A stretch of DNA of 64,000 bases from Natrinema versiforme (GTDB taxonomy: Archaea; Halobacteriota; Halobacteria; Halobacteriales; Natrialbaceae). The first letter of the stretch is position 1; each line of letters begins with the position of its first letter. Below, piece after piece: positions 17,047 through 25,727 of this stretch. The DNA lies in assembly GCF_005576615.1 (NCBI RefSeq), contig NZ_CP040332.1:310001-374000 (forward strand), read 5' to 3'. The position numbers were made by a program, and so were the translations under genes. The notes below the pieces were generated by a model. That model was not told where the DNA came from. It searched no databases and saw only the letters and a list, made by a program, of their open reading frames with translations.

Positions 17047-18221
17047 CGTTCGAATTCTCCGTTGATAATGTCCGCAACGCGATCGTAGTCGAAGAGGCGC
17101 TCATCCCCGTTCGACAGCGTTTCGAGACCGTTCCACTCTCCGAACGTCTCGGGGTAGAACTGCTTGGCGGCAGCTTCGGTCTGGAACAGGTTGATGATTG
17201 GTCCCTGATAGGAGGTTCCACCGCGATAGAGCCGATCGTTCTGGACGGCAGTGAGCCGTTTGCCGACCGGGTCTTCGCGCATGGCATCCATTCGCTGCTC
17301 GAACTGTTCGGTCGAGACGTGAGAAAACCCGTACTGGAACAGCAGCGCGTCCGGATCGATCTCGAGGAGCCGTTCGTAGTCCCACTCCGCGTAGCTCCCG
17401 TCGATCTCGTCGTCGAACGCGCCTCGCATCTCGAGGTCCCGGTACTGCTTGTGTCCGTTCCCGTCGTGAACCGGATAGGCGTAGAACGCACCCTTCTCGA
17501 AGTTCGAATTGATCGATAGCAGTCCGACGGTCGGTCGTTCCTCGTTCGGTGGTAGTTCGGACTGAATCTTTGAGAGGAGGCTTTCGTGAATCTCGTTGAG
17601 TGCCTCGTATCGCTCTCGTTGTTGAAATACATCGGCGATTACGTCGAAGGCCTCGTATAGCGAGTAGTACGGGTAGTCATGCCAGTCATCCCCGCGACGA
17701 CGAATCGAGTTGCCGACGATGGGGCCGATGCCGGTCGAGACTTCATCGAAATCTGCTGGCCCCCAACTGTCGTCGAGGACGCTGATGAAGTTCGGATCGA
17801 ACAGATGGACGTCGCTCTGGAGGTCGTAGAACGTCTCCTTATCGATTCCACCCTCACCCATGAGCTGCGGAACGTCGTCGAACGAGACATCGACGCCCGG
17901 AAGCACGTCGTAGAACGCGTTCGGCCAATTCTCCGTGTAGACGAGTCCCTGCAGGCCGTCGCGCTGGCCGAGTGCGATAGCCATGTCGGCATAGGTGCTG
18001 AAGTACGCCATCCACGTCTCGGGCACGGCGTCGAAGGAGACCTTGCCCATCGGGGCCATCGTCACCGTGTACGACTCACTACCGGTCATCTCGTCGCCGT
18101 CGCTCTGATCGGCTAGCTCCGAACAGCCGGCGAAGGAAACGCCGGCTGCGAGCGCGCCGCCGTATTTCAGCGCGTCTCTGCGAGTCGGCTCGCCGGTCGC
18201 GCTGTCGGTATTATCACTCAT
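17043..18221 (-). CDS. Siderophore/iron ABC transporter substrate-binding lipoprotein 4
   Basis: Protein of 392 residues. The ATG at 18221 (MSDNTDSATGEPTRRDALK) is preferred because it gives a Tat signal and a 4-bp overlap with gene 5; the frame extends further upstream only as an out-of-family shadow. Lipobox FAGC. Family landmarks are ADMAIALGQRDGLQGL, YYSLYEAFDVIADVFQQRERYEALNEIHESLL and VQNDRLYRGGTSYQGPIINLFQTEAAAKQFYPETFGEW. It is closer to proteins 1 and 5 than to 2 and 3 in its first half. Confidence 0.9.
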   Translation of the reverse strand: MSDNTDSATGEPTRRDALKYGGALAAGVSFAGCSELADQSDGDEMTGSESYTVTMAPMGKVSFDAVPETWMAYFSTYADMAIALGQRDGLQGLVYTENWPNAFYDVLPGVDVSFDDVPQLMGEGGIDKETFYDLQSDVHLFDPNFISVLDDSWGPADFDEVSTGIGPIVGNSIRRRGDDWHDYPYYSLYEAFDVIADVFQQRERYEALNEIHESLLSKIQSELPPNEERPTVGLLSINSNFEKGAFYAYPVHDGNGHKQYRDLEMRGAFDDEIDGSYAEWDYERLLEIDPDALLFQYGFSHVSTEQFEQRMDAMREDPVGKRLTAVQNDRLYRGGTSYQGPIINLFQTEAAAKQFYPETFGEWNGLETLSNGDERLFDYDRVADIINGEFER

Positions 18222-19381
18222 CGTTCGACCTCCCCGTTGACGATGTCTGCGACCACCTGTCGGTCGAAGAGTTGTTCGTCCCCGGTCACGGCCCCGAACT
18301 CGTCGGGGAACAGTTGCTTCGCCGCTCGCTCTGTCAGGAAGAGATTGTGAATCGGGCCCTGATTGAGGTAGCCGCCGCGGTAGACGCGCCCGTTCCGGAC
18401 GGCGGTGAGTTCGCTCCCGACGGGATGACTCTGCATATTGTCGAGAACGACGTCCCGGAACTCCGTGGCGGACTTTCGCTCGTGGCCCCGGATGAGAATC
18501 ACGTCGGGGTCGATCTCGAGCAGGTTCTCGTAGTCGAGTTTCCCGCGGTTCGTGGTGCTGAGATTGTCGGTGCCCGTCCCCGCGAGCGCGTCGTGGACGC
18601 CGAGATCCCGCCACTGTTTCTTGCTCGTCCCCCCGTCGTCGAGCCGGTACGGCGAGAACGTCTCCGGTTCGTCGGCCCCCTCGAACGTGAGGAAGACGGA
18701 CGGTCGGTCGTCAGCGGGCGGGAGTCGCTCCTGTATCGATGTGATGAACTCGGTGTGGAGTTCGCTGAACGCCTCGTAGCGCGCTCGCTGTTGGAACACC
18801 TCAGCGACTTTCTCGAACGCCTCGTACAGCGTGTAGTAGCGGTACTCGTGCCACTCGTCGGACCGACGAAAGATCAGGTTCCCGACGAACGGCGCGACGT
18901 TCGTCGCGATCTCGTCGACGTCTCCTTCGCCCCAGTCGAACCAGTTGACCAGCATCTGGGGATCGTACAGATGCACGTCGCTCTCGAGTTCGTAGAACTC
19001 CTCTTTGGTTCGGACCTCCGGATACTCCTCGAGGACGTCTTGATCGACCGTGACGCCGGGGAGGTCGTCGTAAACGTAGGTGTAGTACCGGTCCGCACCG
19101 CCGACACCGGCCAATCCGTCGGTCTGGCCCAGTGCGACGGCCATATCGGCGTACCCGCCGTCGTATGCGATCCACCGCTCGGGTACCTGGTCGAACGAGA
19201 CCGTCCCCATCGGTTCCATCGATACCGAGTACGATCCGTCCTCGGTCGTCTCGGTACCCTCAGCACCCTCCTGTCCGAGTAACTCCGAACAGCCCGCCAG
19301 TATTCCGCTGCCAACGGCCGTGCTGCCGTACGTCACGAAATCCCGCCGCGTCGGGCCTCCGCCTCTCGTTTCGTCTCCCAT
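18218..19381 (-). CDS. Siderophore/iron ABC transporter substrate-binding lipoprotein 5 (operon-first)
   Basis: Protein of 387 residues and the promoter-proximal gene of the five-gene array. Tat motif PTRRDFVTYGS and lipobox ILAGC. Landmarks include ADMAVALGQTDGLAGV, YYTLYEAFEKVAEVFQQRARYEAFSELHTEF and VRNGRVYRGGYLNQGPIHNLFLTERAAKQLFPDEF. Two iron boxes begin 6 bases upstream of the start codon, so the whole operon should be induced by iron shortage. No permease or ATPase gene belongs to this transcript; the nearest permease is the separate FecCD gene upstream. Confidence 0.91.
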   Translation of the reverse strand: MGDETRGGGPTRRDFVTYGSTAVGSGILAGCSELLGQEGAEGTETTEDGSYSVSMEPMGTVSFDQVPERWIAYDGGYADMAVALGQTDGLAGVGGADRYYTYVYDDLPGVTVDQDVLEEYPEVRTKEEFYELESDVHLYDPQMLVNWFDWGEGDVDEIATNVAPFVGNLIFRRSDEWHEYRYYTLYEAFEKVAEVFQQRARYEAFSELHTEFITSIQERLPPADDRPSVFLTFEGADEPETFSPYRLDDGGTSKKQWRDLGVHDALAGTGTDNLSTTNRGKLDYENLLEIDPDVILIRGHERKSATEFRDVVLDNMQSHPVGSELTAVRNGRVYRGGYLNQGPIHNLFLTERAAKQLFPDEFGAVTGDEQLFDRQVVADIVNGEVER

Positions 19382-19386
19382 CGTAC

Positions 19387-19404
19387 TTTTAGGCTTGCCT
19401 AAAA
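19387..19404. promoter_or_regulatory. Iron-box palindrome 2
   Basis: TTTTAGGCTTGCCTAAAA has 8-bp arms and a 2-bp centre and is the most symmetrical of the five boxes. It lies 6-23 bases before the ATG of binding protein 5, where it would cover the transcription start of a leaderless message. Confidence 0.8.
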
Positions 19405-19423
19405 CATAATAAGTCCACCGATT

Positions 19424-19439
19424 ATTAGGCCTGCCTAAA
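19424..19439. promoter_or_regulatory. Iron-box palindrome 3
   Basis: ATTAGGCCTGCCTAAA is 37 bp centre-to-centre from box 2, with an AT-rich ACATAATAAG stretch between them that probably holds the TATA element. Paired boxes flanking a promoter suggest cooperative repression. Confidence 0.75.
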
Positions 19440-19456
19440 TTAGAGGGCGGTATCGA

Positions 19457-19659
19457 CTACTCCTGAGCGACGGTCTCGAGAAATAATTCGGGGACGGCAT
19501 CGATTTCACCGCCTTGGACTTCCCACAGCGTCGCGTACAGTCCGTCCACCGCGAGGAAGTCGTCGTGAGTCCCCGCTCGACGATCCGCCCGTTCTCGAGG
19601 ACGATCGTGCGGTCGGCGAGCCGCGCCGGCTGTTCGATGTTCACCGGCGAGTCGGCGAC
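19457..19659 (-). pseudogene. C-terminal remnant of an ABC exporter ATPase
   Basis: Two overlapping minus-strand frames together read as the end of an MdlB/LplB-type ABC ATPase. One frame gives PARLADRTIVLENGRIVERG, the segment after the D-loop/H-loop region. The other continues THDDFLAVDGLYATLWEVQGGEIDAVPELFLETVAQE to a stop. A frameshift near 19575 separates them. The Walker A, Q-loop and signature parts are missing. It is therefore the tail of a deleted exporter gene, possibly a siderophore exporter. Confidence 0.75.
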
Positions 19660-19711
19660 GGCTGTCCTCCGATTCGGTCGACCGACCCGGGTCAGCGATG
19701 GGGCTTCCCAT

Positions 19712-20842
19712 TCAGATCTCACCCATGTTCTGTTGTTTTCGCATCAGGTAGAGGAAGTACGGGCCACCGAGGAGTCCGGTGACGATGCCGACGGGGATCT
19801 GTGTGGGGCTCAACGCAAGTCGCGCGCCCACGTCGGCACCGACCATTAACGCCGGCCCGACGAAGAGACAGCCGATGATCAGCTTCTTCGAGTCGCTCCC
19901 GACGAGGTTTCGCACCATGTGCGGAACGATGAGACCGACGAACCCGACGATGCCGGCGACGGCGATGCTCGCCGCCGCCGCGAGGACCGCGACCCCCGAG
20001 AGCGCAAAGCGGACCTTCTCGATCGACATTCCCAGCGACTTCGCCGTCTGCTCACCGAGCAACATGACGTTCATTTGTCTCGACCCGGCGACGGAGAGCA
20101 ACACGACCACGAACGTCCACGGGAGCACGAGGCGGACCTGCTCCCAGTCGGTCCCGGTAAGCGACCCGGTCGTCCACGCGATCGCCGACTGGACGACGCC
20201 GATGTCGTCCGCGAAGAAAAACAGCGCCGTCTGCAGCGAGCCGAAGACCGTGCCGACGATGACGCCGGCGAGCACCAGTCGAACCGGTGACGTTCCGTTC
20301 TTCCACGCGATGACGTAGACGATGAGGAACGCACCGGCACCCCCGAGCGCGGCGATCAGCGGGAGAAACGCCGTCAGGCTCCCGAATACGACGAGCGTCA
20401 GCAAAATCATGAGCCCCGCGCCGGAGGAGACGCCGAGAATGAACGGGCTCGCGAGTTCGTTTCGCGTCACCGCCTGAAAAATCGCCCCCGAGACGCCGAG
20501 GTTCATCCCGACGAGGGCCGCGACGAACACCCGCGGCAGTCGGATGTTCCAGACGATGAGACTTTCGGTGCTCATCTCCGGCATCGTTTCGCCCAACAGG
20601 AACGCGTCCCACGCCTGCGGATTGAACACCACGTTCGGATTGAACACCGCGGCCCACGCCTCGGCGAACGTCATCGAATACGCACCGAAACTCACCTGGA
20701 TCAACCCGCCGGCGAACACGATAGCGAAGCTGCCGAGGACTACCGTGATAAGGTTCGGATCGAAGAGCCACCCGAACCGCGTCTCGTTTGCCGGTGACGA
20801 AGCTGTCCGGTCCGGCCCGACAGTCGACTTTCGCTTACTCAT
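19712..20842 (-). CDS. FecCD-family iron-siderophore ABC permease
   Basis: Inner-membrane permease of 376 residues from the ATG at 20842 (MSKRKSTVGPDRTASS). Earlier in-frame starts would add a non-family leader overlapping the promoter. About ten transmembrane helices are visible. Family motifs include LRLPRVFVAALVGMNLGVSGAIFQ-type sequence (here IRLPRVFVAALVGMNL), NELASPFILGVSSGAG, and the cytoplasmic coupling loop ending GFVGLIVPHMVRNLVGSDSKK. It should pass iron-siderophores delivered by the binding proteins. The partner FecE-type ATPase is not in the window. It is preceded by a small frame and two iron boxes. Confidence 0.92.
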   Translation of the reverse strand: MSKRKSTVGPDRTASSPANETRFGWLFDPNLITVVLGSFAIVFAGGLIQVSFGAYSMTFAEAWAAVFNPNVVFNPQAWDAFLLGETMPEMSTESLIVWNIRLPRVFVAALVGMNLGVSGAIFQAVTRNELASPFILGVSSGAGLMILLTLVVFGSLTAFLPLIAALGGAGAFLIVYVIAWKNGTSPVRLVLAGVIVGTVFGSLQTALFFFADDIGVVQSAIAWTTGSLTGTDWEQVRLVLPWTFVVVLLSVAGSRQMNVMLLGEQTAKSLGMSIEKVRFALSGVAVLAAAASIAVAGIVGFVGLIVPHMVRNLVGSDSKKLIIGCLFVGPALMVGADVGARLALSPTQIPVGIVTGLLGGPYFLYLMRKQQNMGEI

Positions 20843-21011
20843 GTCGGACCACGCTGGCCGATTCGAGCCAGCCGTAGTTGCCCGTCGCGTCGGTCGGTCC
20901 GGTGGATCGCTCCCCACGCCGCGCACCCGACACGCCGTCGATGACTGCGTCGCTATCCGTCCGGCGTTCGCGACGGACGACCGCTTCGATCGCCCCGGTT
21001 TTGTCACCCAT
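20835..21011 (-). CDS. Small 58-residue leader reading frame before the FecCD permease
   Basis: The frame starts at an ATG at 21011, six bases from iron box 4, and ends with a TAA inside the first codons of the permease (8-bp overlap). It is therefore the first start codon on that transcript. The sequence begins MGDKTGAIEAVVRRERRTDS and ends NYGWLESASVVRHE. No domain is recognised. It may be a true small protein, a coupling leader, or the N-terminal stub of a deleted gene. Confidence 0.45.
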   Translation of the reverse strand: MGDKTGAIEAVVRRERRTDSDAVIDGVSGARRGERSTGPTDATGNYGWLESASVVRHE

Positions 21012-21016
21012 AGTGA

Positions 21017-21032
21017 TTTAGGTCTGCCTAAA
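21017..21032. promoter_or_regulatory. Iron-box palindrome 4
   Basis: TTTAGGTCTGCCTAAA lies 6-21 bases before the first ATG of the permease transcript, exactly like box 2 at the binding-protein operon. An AATACAAAA stretch follows on the far side. Confidence 0.78.
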
Positions 21033-21049
21033 ATACAAAACCATTCCGA

Positions 21050-21065
21050 TTTAGGCACACCTAAT
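21050..21065. promoter_or_regulatory. Iron-box palindrome 5
   Basis: TTTAGGCACACCTAAT is 33 bp centre-to-centre from box 4, repeating the paired arrangement seen at 19387/19424. The left arm is intact and the right arm has a final A-to-T change. Confidence 0.7.
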
Positions 21066-21110
21066 TCTTTCGGCAGTCGGGGCGAGCTACCATACCGTTA
21101 TGTCGCCGGA

Positions 21111-22124
21111 TTAGTACGGAACGCCACATCGCGGACACATCGGAGTGCTCGCTTCGGGAAGCACGAGTCCGCAGTTCGGACACTCGTCGCCGTCCGGAGT
21201 AGTGATTTCTGCAACGATCTCGTCGGTTCGGTCACGGATGGCTGGGATCGACCCGATCGTCTCGGGAACGGCATCTCCGGGATCGTCGTCTCCAAAGTCG
21301 TCGTCTCCGCCGGTCGCAAAGCGAACTCGAGCGGCGAGGAACTGTTCGGGGTCGTCGTCGACGGCCGCGGTCACGTCCGGGATCGACACGTCCGAGTCCG
21401 CTCGCTCGAGCAATCCGAACGCCTCGACTACCCGGCCGCGCACGTAGGGGTTCTCGTCGTCCAATCGATCGCGCAGTGTGGCGGCGCTCTCGGATAGCGC
21501 ATCGGGGGACGCACAACCGATCGCGACGAGCGCGGTACAGAGGTGATAGCGGACGAGTTCGTTCGGATCGTCGAGCGACTCGGTCAGGGTCGAGACGCGG
21601 TGTCGGAGCCGATCCTGATCGCCAAGCGCCACGAACTCGAGGGCCTTCGCCAGCTTCTCTCTGACCTCGGGCTCGTCGAACGACAGTCCGATTTGCAGGT
21701 CAGCCAGCACCTCGGGTGTGGCGGCCGTCTCCGGGTGCTCCAACGCGACATAGCCCAGCGCCTCCGCCGAGCGAGCGCGCACGTAATAGAACTCGTCCTC
21801 GTCGGCCAATCGGTCCGCGAGCGATGGGACGACCGACGAGACGACGTCGGGGTCGGCCTCGGCGACTTCGACGAACAGTTTCGCGGTCGTCAAACGGATC
21901 GATCGCTCCTCGTCAGTGAGAAACGACGGCAGCGTCGTGAGGACGGGCTCGAGTGCGGTCGGTTGCGTTTCGGCGAACTGACGTATCGCTCGAACAGCTG
22001 CTTTCCGCGTCTCCATATCGTGCGTTGCGAGACGCTCGAGACACGTGACAGCCTCCTCGGGGGCTCCGCTATCGAGGGCAGACTCGAGCTGGTCGACAGA
22101 CGACTGCTGTGGTGAATCGTCCAT
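21111..22124 (-). CDS. HEAT-repeat protein with C-terminal zinc ribbon
   Basis: Protein of 337 residues from the ATG at 22124 (MDDSPQQSS). It consists of about six helical HEAT/armadillo-type repeats (for example RSIRLTTAKLFVEVAEADPD and YYVRARSAEALGYVALEHPE). An acidic linker (GDDDFGDDDPGD) and a two-CxxC zinc ribbon (CPNCG...CPRCG) end the protein. Such proteins are protein-interaction scaffolds; no catalytic site is seen. It ends convergent to the iron boxes, has its own promoter, and has no obvious tie to iron uptake. Confidence 0.8.
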   Translation of the reverse strand: MDDSPQQSSVDQLESALDSGAPEEAVTCLERLATHDMETRKAAVRAIRQFAETQPTALEPVLTTLPSFLTDEERSIRLTTAKLFVEVAEADPDVVSSVVPSLADRLADEDEFYYVRARSAEALGYVALEHPETAATPEVLADLQIGLSFDEPEVREKLAKALEFVALGDQDRLRHRVSTLTESLDDPNELVRYHLCTALVAIGCASPDALSESAATLRDRLDDENPYVRGRVVEAFGLLERADSDVSIPDVTAAVDDDPEQFLAARVRFATGGDDDFGDDDPGDAVPETIGSIPAIRDRTDEIVAEITTPDGDECPNCGLVLPEASTPMCPRCGVPY

Positions 22125-22401
22125 AGTTACGTCGGCGTGTACCGGTGGATTCGAGCCCGCCGGACAATAAAATCCAGTGCGTGTCCGGCTGGCACAGGGG
22201 AGTGATTTCGAGACGTCCATCGAACAGCGCGGAGAGTGCCGCTAAATGTGGGTCTACCGTCCCCTTCGTGTGTGCTGGATTTCCCGGATACTTCGGCAAA
22301 CTCTTATCCGATATCTCCGGCTTCAGTCGGTGCGGATAGTTGATACGAACAGTCTCGCGGATGATTCCCGTACAGTCGAGCAGCGACACGCAATAGCAGA
22401 G

Positions 22402-22797
22402 ATGACTCTCAACAGAAACGATACGGGACTCGGAAGGGTGACGAACAACGAAACGGGAACGGGAAAGCGACGGGAGACGTCCGGACGGGGGATTCGACGC
22501 GTGCTGTGGTGGCTCATCGGCGGGTCGCGCGGCGGTGAGAACCGGCTTCGAATTATCCGCGCGATACAGGACCAACCGAGAAACACCAACCAGCTCTCTA
22601 CGGCCCTTGACCTCAACTACAAGACCGTCGAACACCACCTCGAGCGGCTCGTCGAGCACTGCGTCCTCCTCACGAACGGGGACGGGTACGGCGAGTTGTA
22701 CTTCCTCTCCGATCGGTTAGCGGAGAACCTCGACGTGTTAGACGAAATCGTCGACGAAGCGGGGATTGAGATCGCGAATGCGAAAACCGATCGCTAG
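22402..22797 (+). CDS. Winged-helix (ArsR/MarR-like) transcriptional regulator
   Basis: Protein of 131 residues from the ATG at 22402 (MTLNRND). The wHTH is RLRIIRAIQDQPRNTNQLSTALDLNYKTVEHHLERLVEHCVLLTNGDGYGELYFLS. In haloarchaea this HTH type is regularly encoded just before a small multi-spanning membrane protein, and here it overlaps one (a decayed one) by 20 bp. It is probably the soluble partner of a membrane sensor system now defective. Confidence 0.82.
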   Translation: MTLNRNDTGLGRVTNNETGTGKRRETSGRGIRRVLWWLIGGSRGGENRLRIIRAIQDQPRNTNQLSTALDLNYKTVEHHLERLVEHCVLLTNGDGYGELYFLSDRLAENLDVLDEIVDEAGIEIANAKTDR

Positions 22798-23192
22798 AAC
22801 GCTCGTCGTTACGGGTACCGGGCTCGTCTGTGCAGTGGTGGGAGCCGCTCTCTTGCCGTCTCTCGGCCATGGCCTCGCACACGGACCGAAAGAAGGTTCG
22901 CTGCCGTTGCTCTCCTCTTCGTTCGGGCAAAGCTGTTCATCACGACGTTCAATCTCGTCATATTAGTCATCCTCACGCGGACCGACGTCGGTATCTATCG
23001 GGGGTTATCGAACAAGTACACGCGAAGTCTCATCGTATTGAGCGCCGTGTTGCTCCTGTACGCACTCACGAGCAACCCGCTCTGCCAGCTCCTTTTGTAC
23101 GACCGAAACCGACTCTCGGGGTGTTCCTCTTTCTCCCCGACCTATTCGTCGGCATCGCGATCAGCGTGCTCTACTACCAGAGCCAGGCGTGA
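22778..23192 (+). pseudogene. Frameshifted small membrane protein paired with the HTH gene
   Basis: Three consecutive segments in three different frames make one plausible membrane protein: MRKPIARTLVVTGTGLVCAVVGAALLPS, then KLFITTFNLVILVILTRTDV...SLIVLSAVLLLYALTSNPL, then GVFLFLPDLFVGIAISVLYYQSQA and a stop. The breaks fall near 22910 and 23110. Each piece has transmembrane character and good codon use, so decay looks recent. Sequencing error is possible but would need two indels. Confidence 0.72.
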
Positions 23193-23290
23193 TGGAGCAA
23201 TCCTGACAATTCGAGCGAGAAAGTCGTCCTGCCGATTCGAGTGAGAGCGGTTCGATTGCGATTCGAGAGTTCTCCGGTGGCCGGTCCGAG

Positions 23291-23310
23291 ACACACCTCT
23301 ATCGAAGTGT
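23291..23310 (-). repeat. Outlying copy of origin-A box
   Basis: ACACACCTCTATCGAAGTGT is the family-A origin box in the reverse sense. It is identical to the copy at 28093-28112. It lies 2.4 kb left of the next family-A box, on the other side of the histidine kinase gene, so that kinase is enclosed by the origin-A box set. Confidence 0.75.
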
Positions 23311-23526
23311 TCGTGCGTGTAGCTCACTCGCATCTCGAGAACGGATATTTCGGGAACGGTCCTCATCCCGCTCGTTCACGGTATTCGCTCGTGGCTGCCA
23401 GCGGCGACATCTCCGCCGTTCTGATATATGATCCCGTTCCCCTTTTATACCCCCTCTGGGATCGAGGAAGAATATCGTCTTCAGAAATCGACAGGAGTAA
23501 ACCGCCTCTGGAGATAGAGTGACGAA

Positions 23527-25566
23527 ATGAGTCGTGATGGGAAACAGTCAGTAAACGAGGTGATCGGAGCGGTCACCCGAGCGTTGATCCCGACCATCAC
23601 CACAAACGAAATGCGTCGACGCGTTTGCGAGCAGTTCGCAGCATCGGAGTTGTACTCCTTCGCGTGGATCGGGCGCTATAATCCGAAGACAGAGGCGATG
23701 ATTCCGACAGCCTCGGCCGGGATCGCGGAGCAGACGCTCTCTGAAGTCACCATCACCGAGGAGTCACCCCGAGCGGAACTGATAAACGAGGCAGTGCGGA
23801 CGCGGGAGATTACGGTCGGACGGAATCTCGTTGACGATCCGCCGTGCGAGGATCGGCGCGACCACGCCCTCGAACACGACTACCGAACTTTCGCGGTCGT
23901 CCCCCTCGGTTACGACGAGACGCTGTACGGTGCCTTGCATCTGGCTACCGATCGGCCGCACGGGTTTGGCGCGGCCGAGCGAGAATCGCTCGCAGAGAGC
24001 GGCGTAACGATCGCATACGCCTTCGAAAATGCGGAATCGTCCGCGAATACCGACGGCACCGAGCGCGAGGACGCGGCGGCAGAGACGACGAGAGTGCCCG
24101 TGCAGTCCGAGCGGGAGCGGCGGCTCTACGAGACGATCATCTCCAGTACACCCGACCTCGTCTACGCGTTCGACCTCGACTACCGCTTCATATTCGCCAA
24201 CGACGCACTGCTCGAGATGTGGGGCCAGACCTTCGAAGAGTCCGTCGGAAAGACCCTGCTGGAAAACGGCTACGAGCAATGGCACGCGGAGATGCACGAA
24301 CGCGAGATCGACCAGGTCGTAGAGACGAAAGAACCCGTCCGCGGCGAGGTGGCGTTCCAACACGCTGAGCACGGCCGCCGTATCTACGACTACATCTTTG
24401 CTCCGGTACTCAACGACGAGGGGGAAGTGGAAGCCATCGCCGGGACAACGCGCGATATCACCGAGCGCAAGGAGGTCGAGGAGGCGCTTCAGGAGAGCGA
24501 GGAGCGATTCCGGGCGTTGGTCGCCGCCAGCTCGGACGTCGTGTATCGCATGAGCCCCGATTGGAGCGAAATGCACCACCTCGAAGGCAAGGAGTTCATC
24601 CCCGATACGCACGAATCGACCAGCGAGTGGCTTGAGAGATACATTCATCCGGACGACCACGAGCGTGTCATGGAGGCCATCAACGAAGCGATCCGGACCA
24701 AGAGCGTCTTCGAACTAGAACACCAGGTAGAGCAGGTCGACGGGAGCCTGGGCTGGACGTTCTCGCGCGCGGTACCGATGCTGGACGAGGACGGTGATAT
24801 CACCGAGTGGATCGGGATGGCGAGCGACATCACCGACCGCAAAGAGTACGAGCGGGAACTCGAACAAACCAACGCGCAACTGAAACGCTCGAACGCGGAA
24901 CTCGAGCGATTCGCCCACGCCGCCTCCCACGACCTTCAAGAGCCGTTACGGATGGTCTCGAGCTATCTCCAGCTGCTCGAGAATCGCTACGGAGACGACC
25001 TCGATGCCGACGCGAGGGAGTTCATCGAGTTCGCTGTCGATGGCGCGGACCGGATGCGGGAGATGGTCGATGCGTTGCTCGAGTATTCACGGGTCAACAC
25101 CTGTAAGGAGAACTTCGAGCAGATCGACTGTGAGACGGTCCTCGAGGAGGCGATGGAGAACCTTCAGATGGCAATCGACGAACGCAATGCCATCATCACG
25201 TCGGACGAACTGCCCACTGTGAGCGGCGATGAACGCCAACTCATTCAGCTCTTCCAGAACCTCCTCGATAACGCTATCACGTATGCGGACGATGGCCCAC
25301 CGACCGTCCACGTTTCCGCCGAGAAGCGGGACGACGAGTGGCTGTTTTCGGTCCGCGACGACGGGATCGGGATAGCCCCGAAGAGGACGGACGACATCTT
25401 CGAGGTGTTCAACCGCCTCCACGCTCCCGACGAGTACGAGGGAACTGGTATCGGTCTCGCGATTTGCAAACGCATCGTGATGACGCATGATGGCCGTATC
25501 TGGGTCGAGTCCGACCCCGGCGAGGGAACGACGTTCTTCTTCACAATCCCGGATAACACGGAGTGA
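23527..25566 (+). CDS. Sensor histidine kinase (GAF-PAS-PAS-HisKA-HATPase)
   Basis: Soluble kinase of 679 residues with no transmembrane helix. Residues ~15-175 form a GAF-like domain (YSFAWIGRYNPKTEAM...FAVVPLGYDETLYGALHLATDR). Two PAS domains follow (~197-318 and ~325-447), each ending in a DIT(E/D)RKE linker. The HisKA helix has the phospho-histidine in AASHDLQEPLRMVSSYLQLLE, then N box NLLDNAITYA, G1 DDGIGIAP and G2 GTGIGLAICK. No response regulator is adjacent, which is usual in haloarchaea. The C-terminal third closely resembles the kinase at 45073-47487. Confidence 0.93.
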   Translation: MSRDGKQSVNEVIGAVTRALIPTITTNEMRRRVCEQFAASELYSFAWIGRYNPKTEAMIPTASAGIAEQTLSEVTITEESPRAELINEAVRTREITVGRNLVDDPPCEDRRDHALEHDYRTFAVVPLGYDETLYGALHLATDRPHGFGAAERESLAESGVTIAYAFENAESSANTDGTEREDAAAETTRVPVQSERERRLYETIISSTPDLVYAFDLDYRFIFANDALLEMWGQTFEESVGKTLLENGYEQWHAEMHEREIDQVVETKEPVRGEVAFQHAEHGRRIYDYIFAPVLNDEGEVEAIAGTTRDITERKEVEEALQESEERFRALVAASSDVVYRMSPDWSEMHHLEGKEFIPDTHESTSEWLERYIHPDDHERVMEAINEAIRTKSVFELEHQVEQVDGSLGWTFSRAVPMLDEDGDITEWIGMASDITDRKEYERELEQTNAQLKRSNAELERFAHAASHDLQEPLRMVSSYLQLLENRYGDDLDADAREFIEFAVDGADRMREMVDALLEYSRVNTCKENFEQIDCETVLEEAMENLQMAIDERNAIITSDELPTVSGDERQLIQLFQNLLDNAITYADDGPPTVHVSAEKRDDEWLFSVRDDGIGIAPKRTDDIFEVFNRLHAPDEYEGTGIGLAICKRIVMTHDGRIWVESDPGEGTTFFFTIPDNTE

Positions 25567-25727
25567 AAACGACAGAGGAGGGAAGATAACAGCGGAGATA
25601 AGACGAGAGAAGAGTGCGTGATCAATAGAGGGAGAGATCTAGATCTGTTAGTCGAGGATACACTTGATCGAGAATACTCCTCGTGATATCCGTCTCATCC
25701 ACGAGATGTGGAACTCTCTGCAAACGG

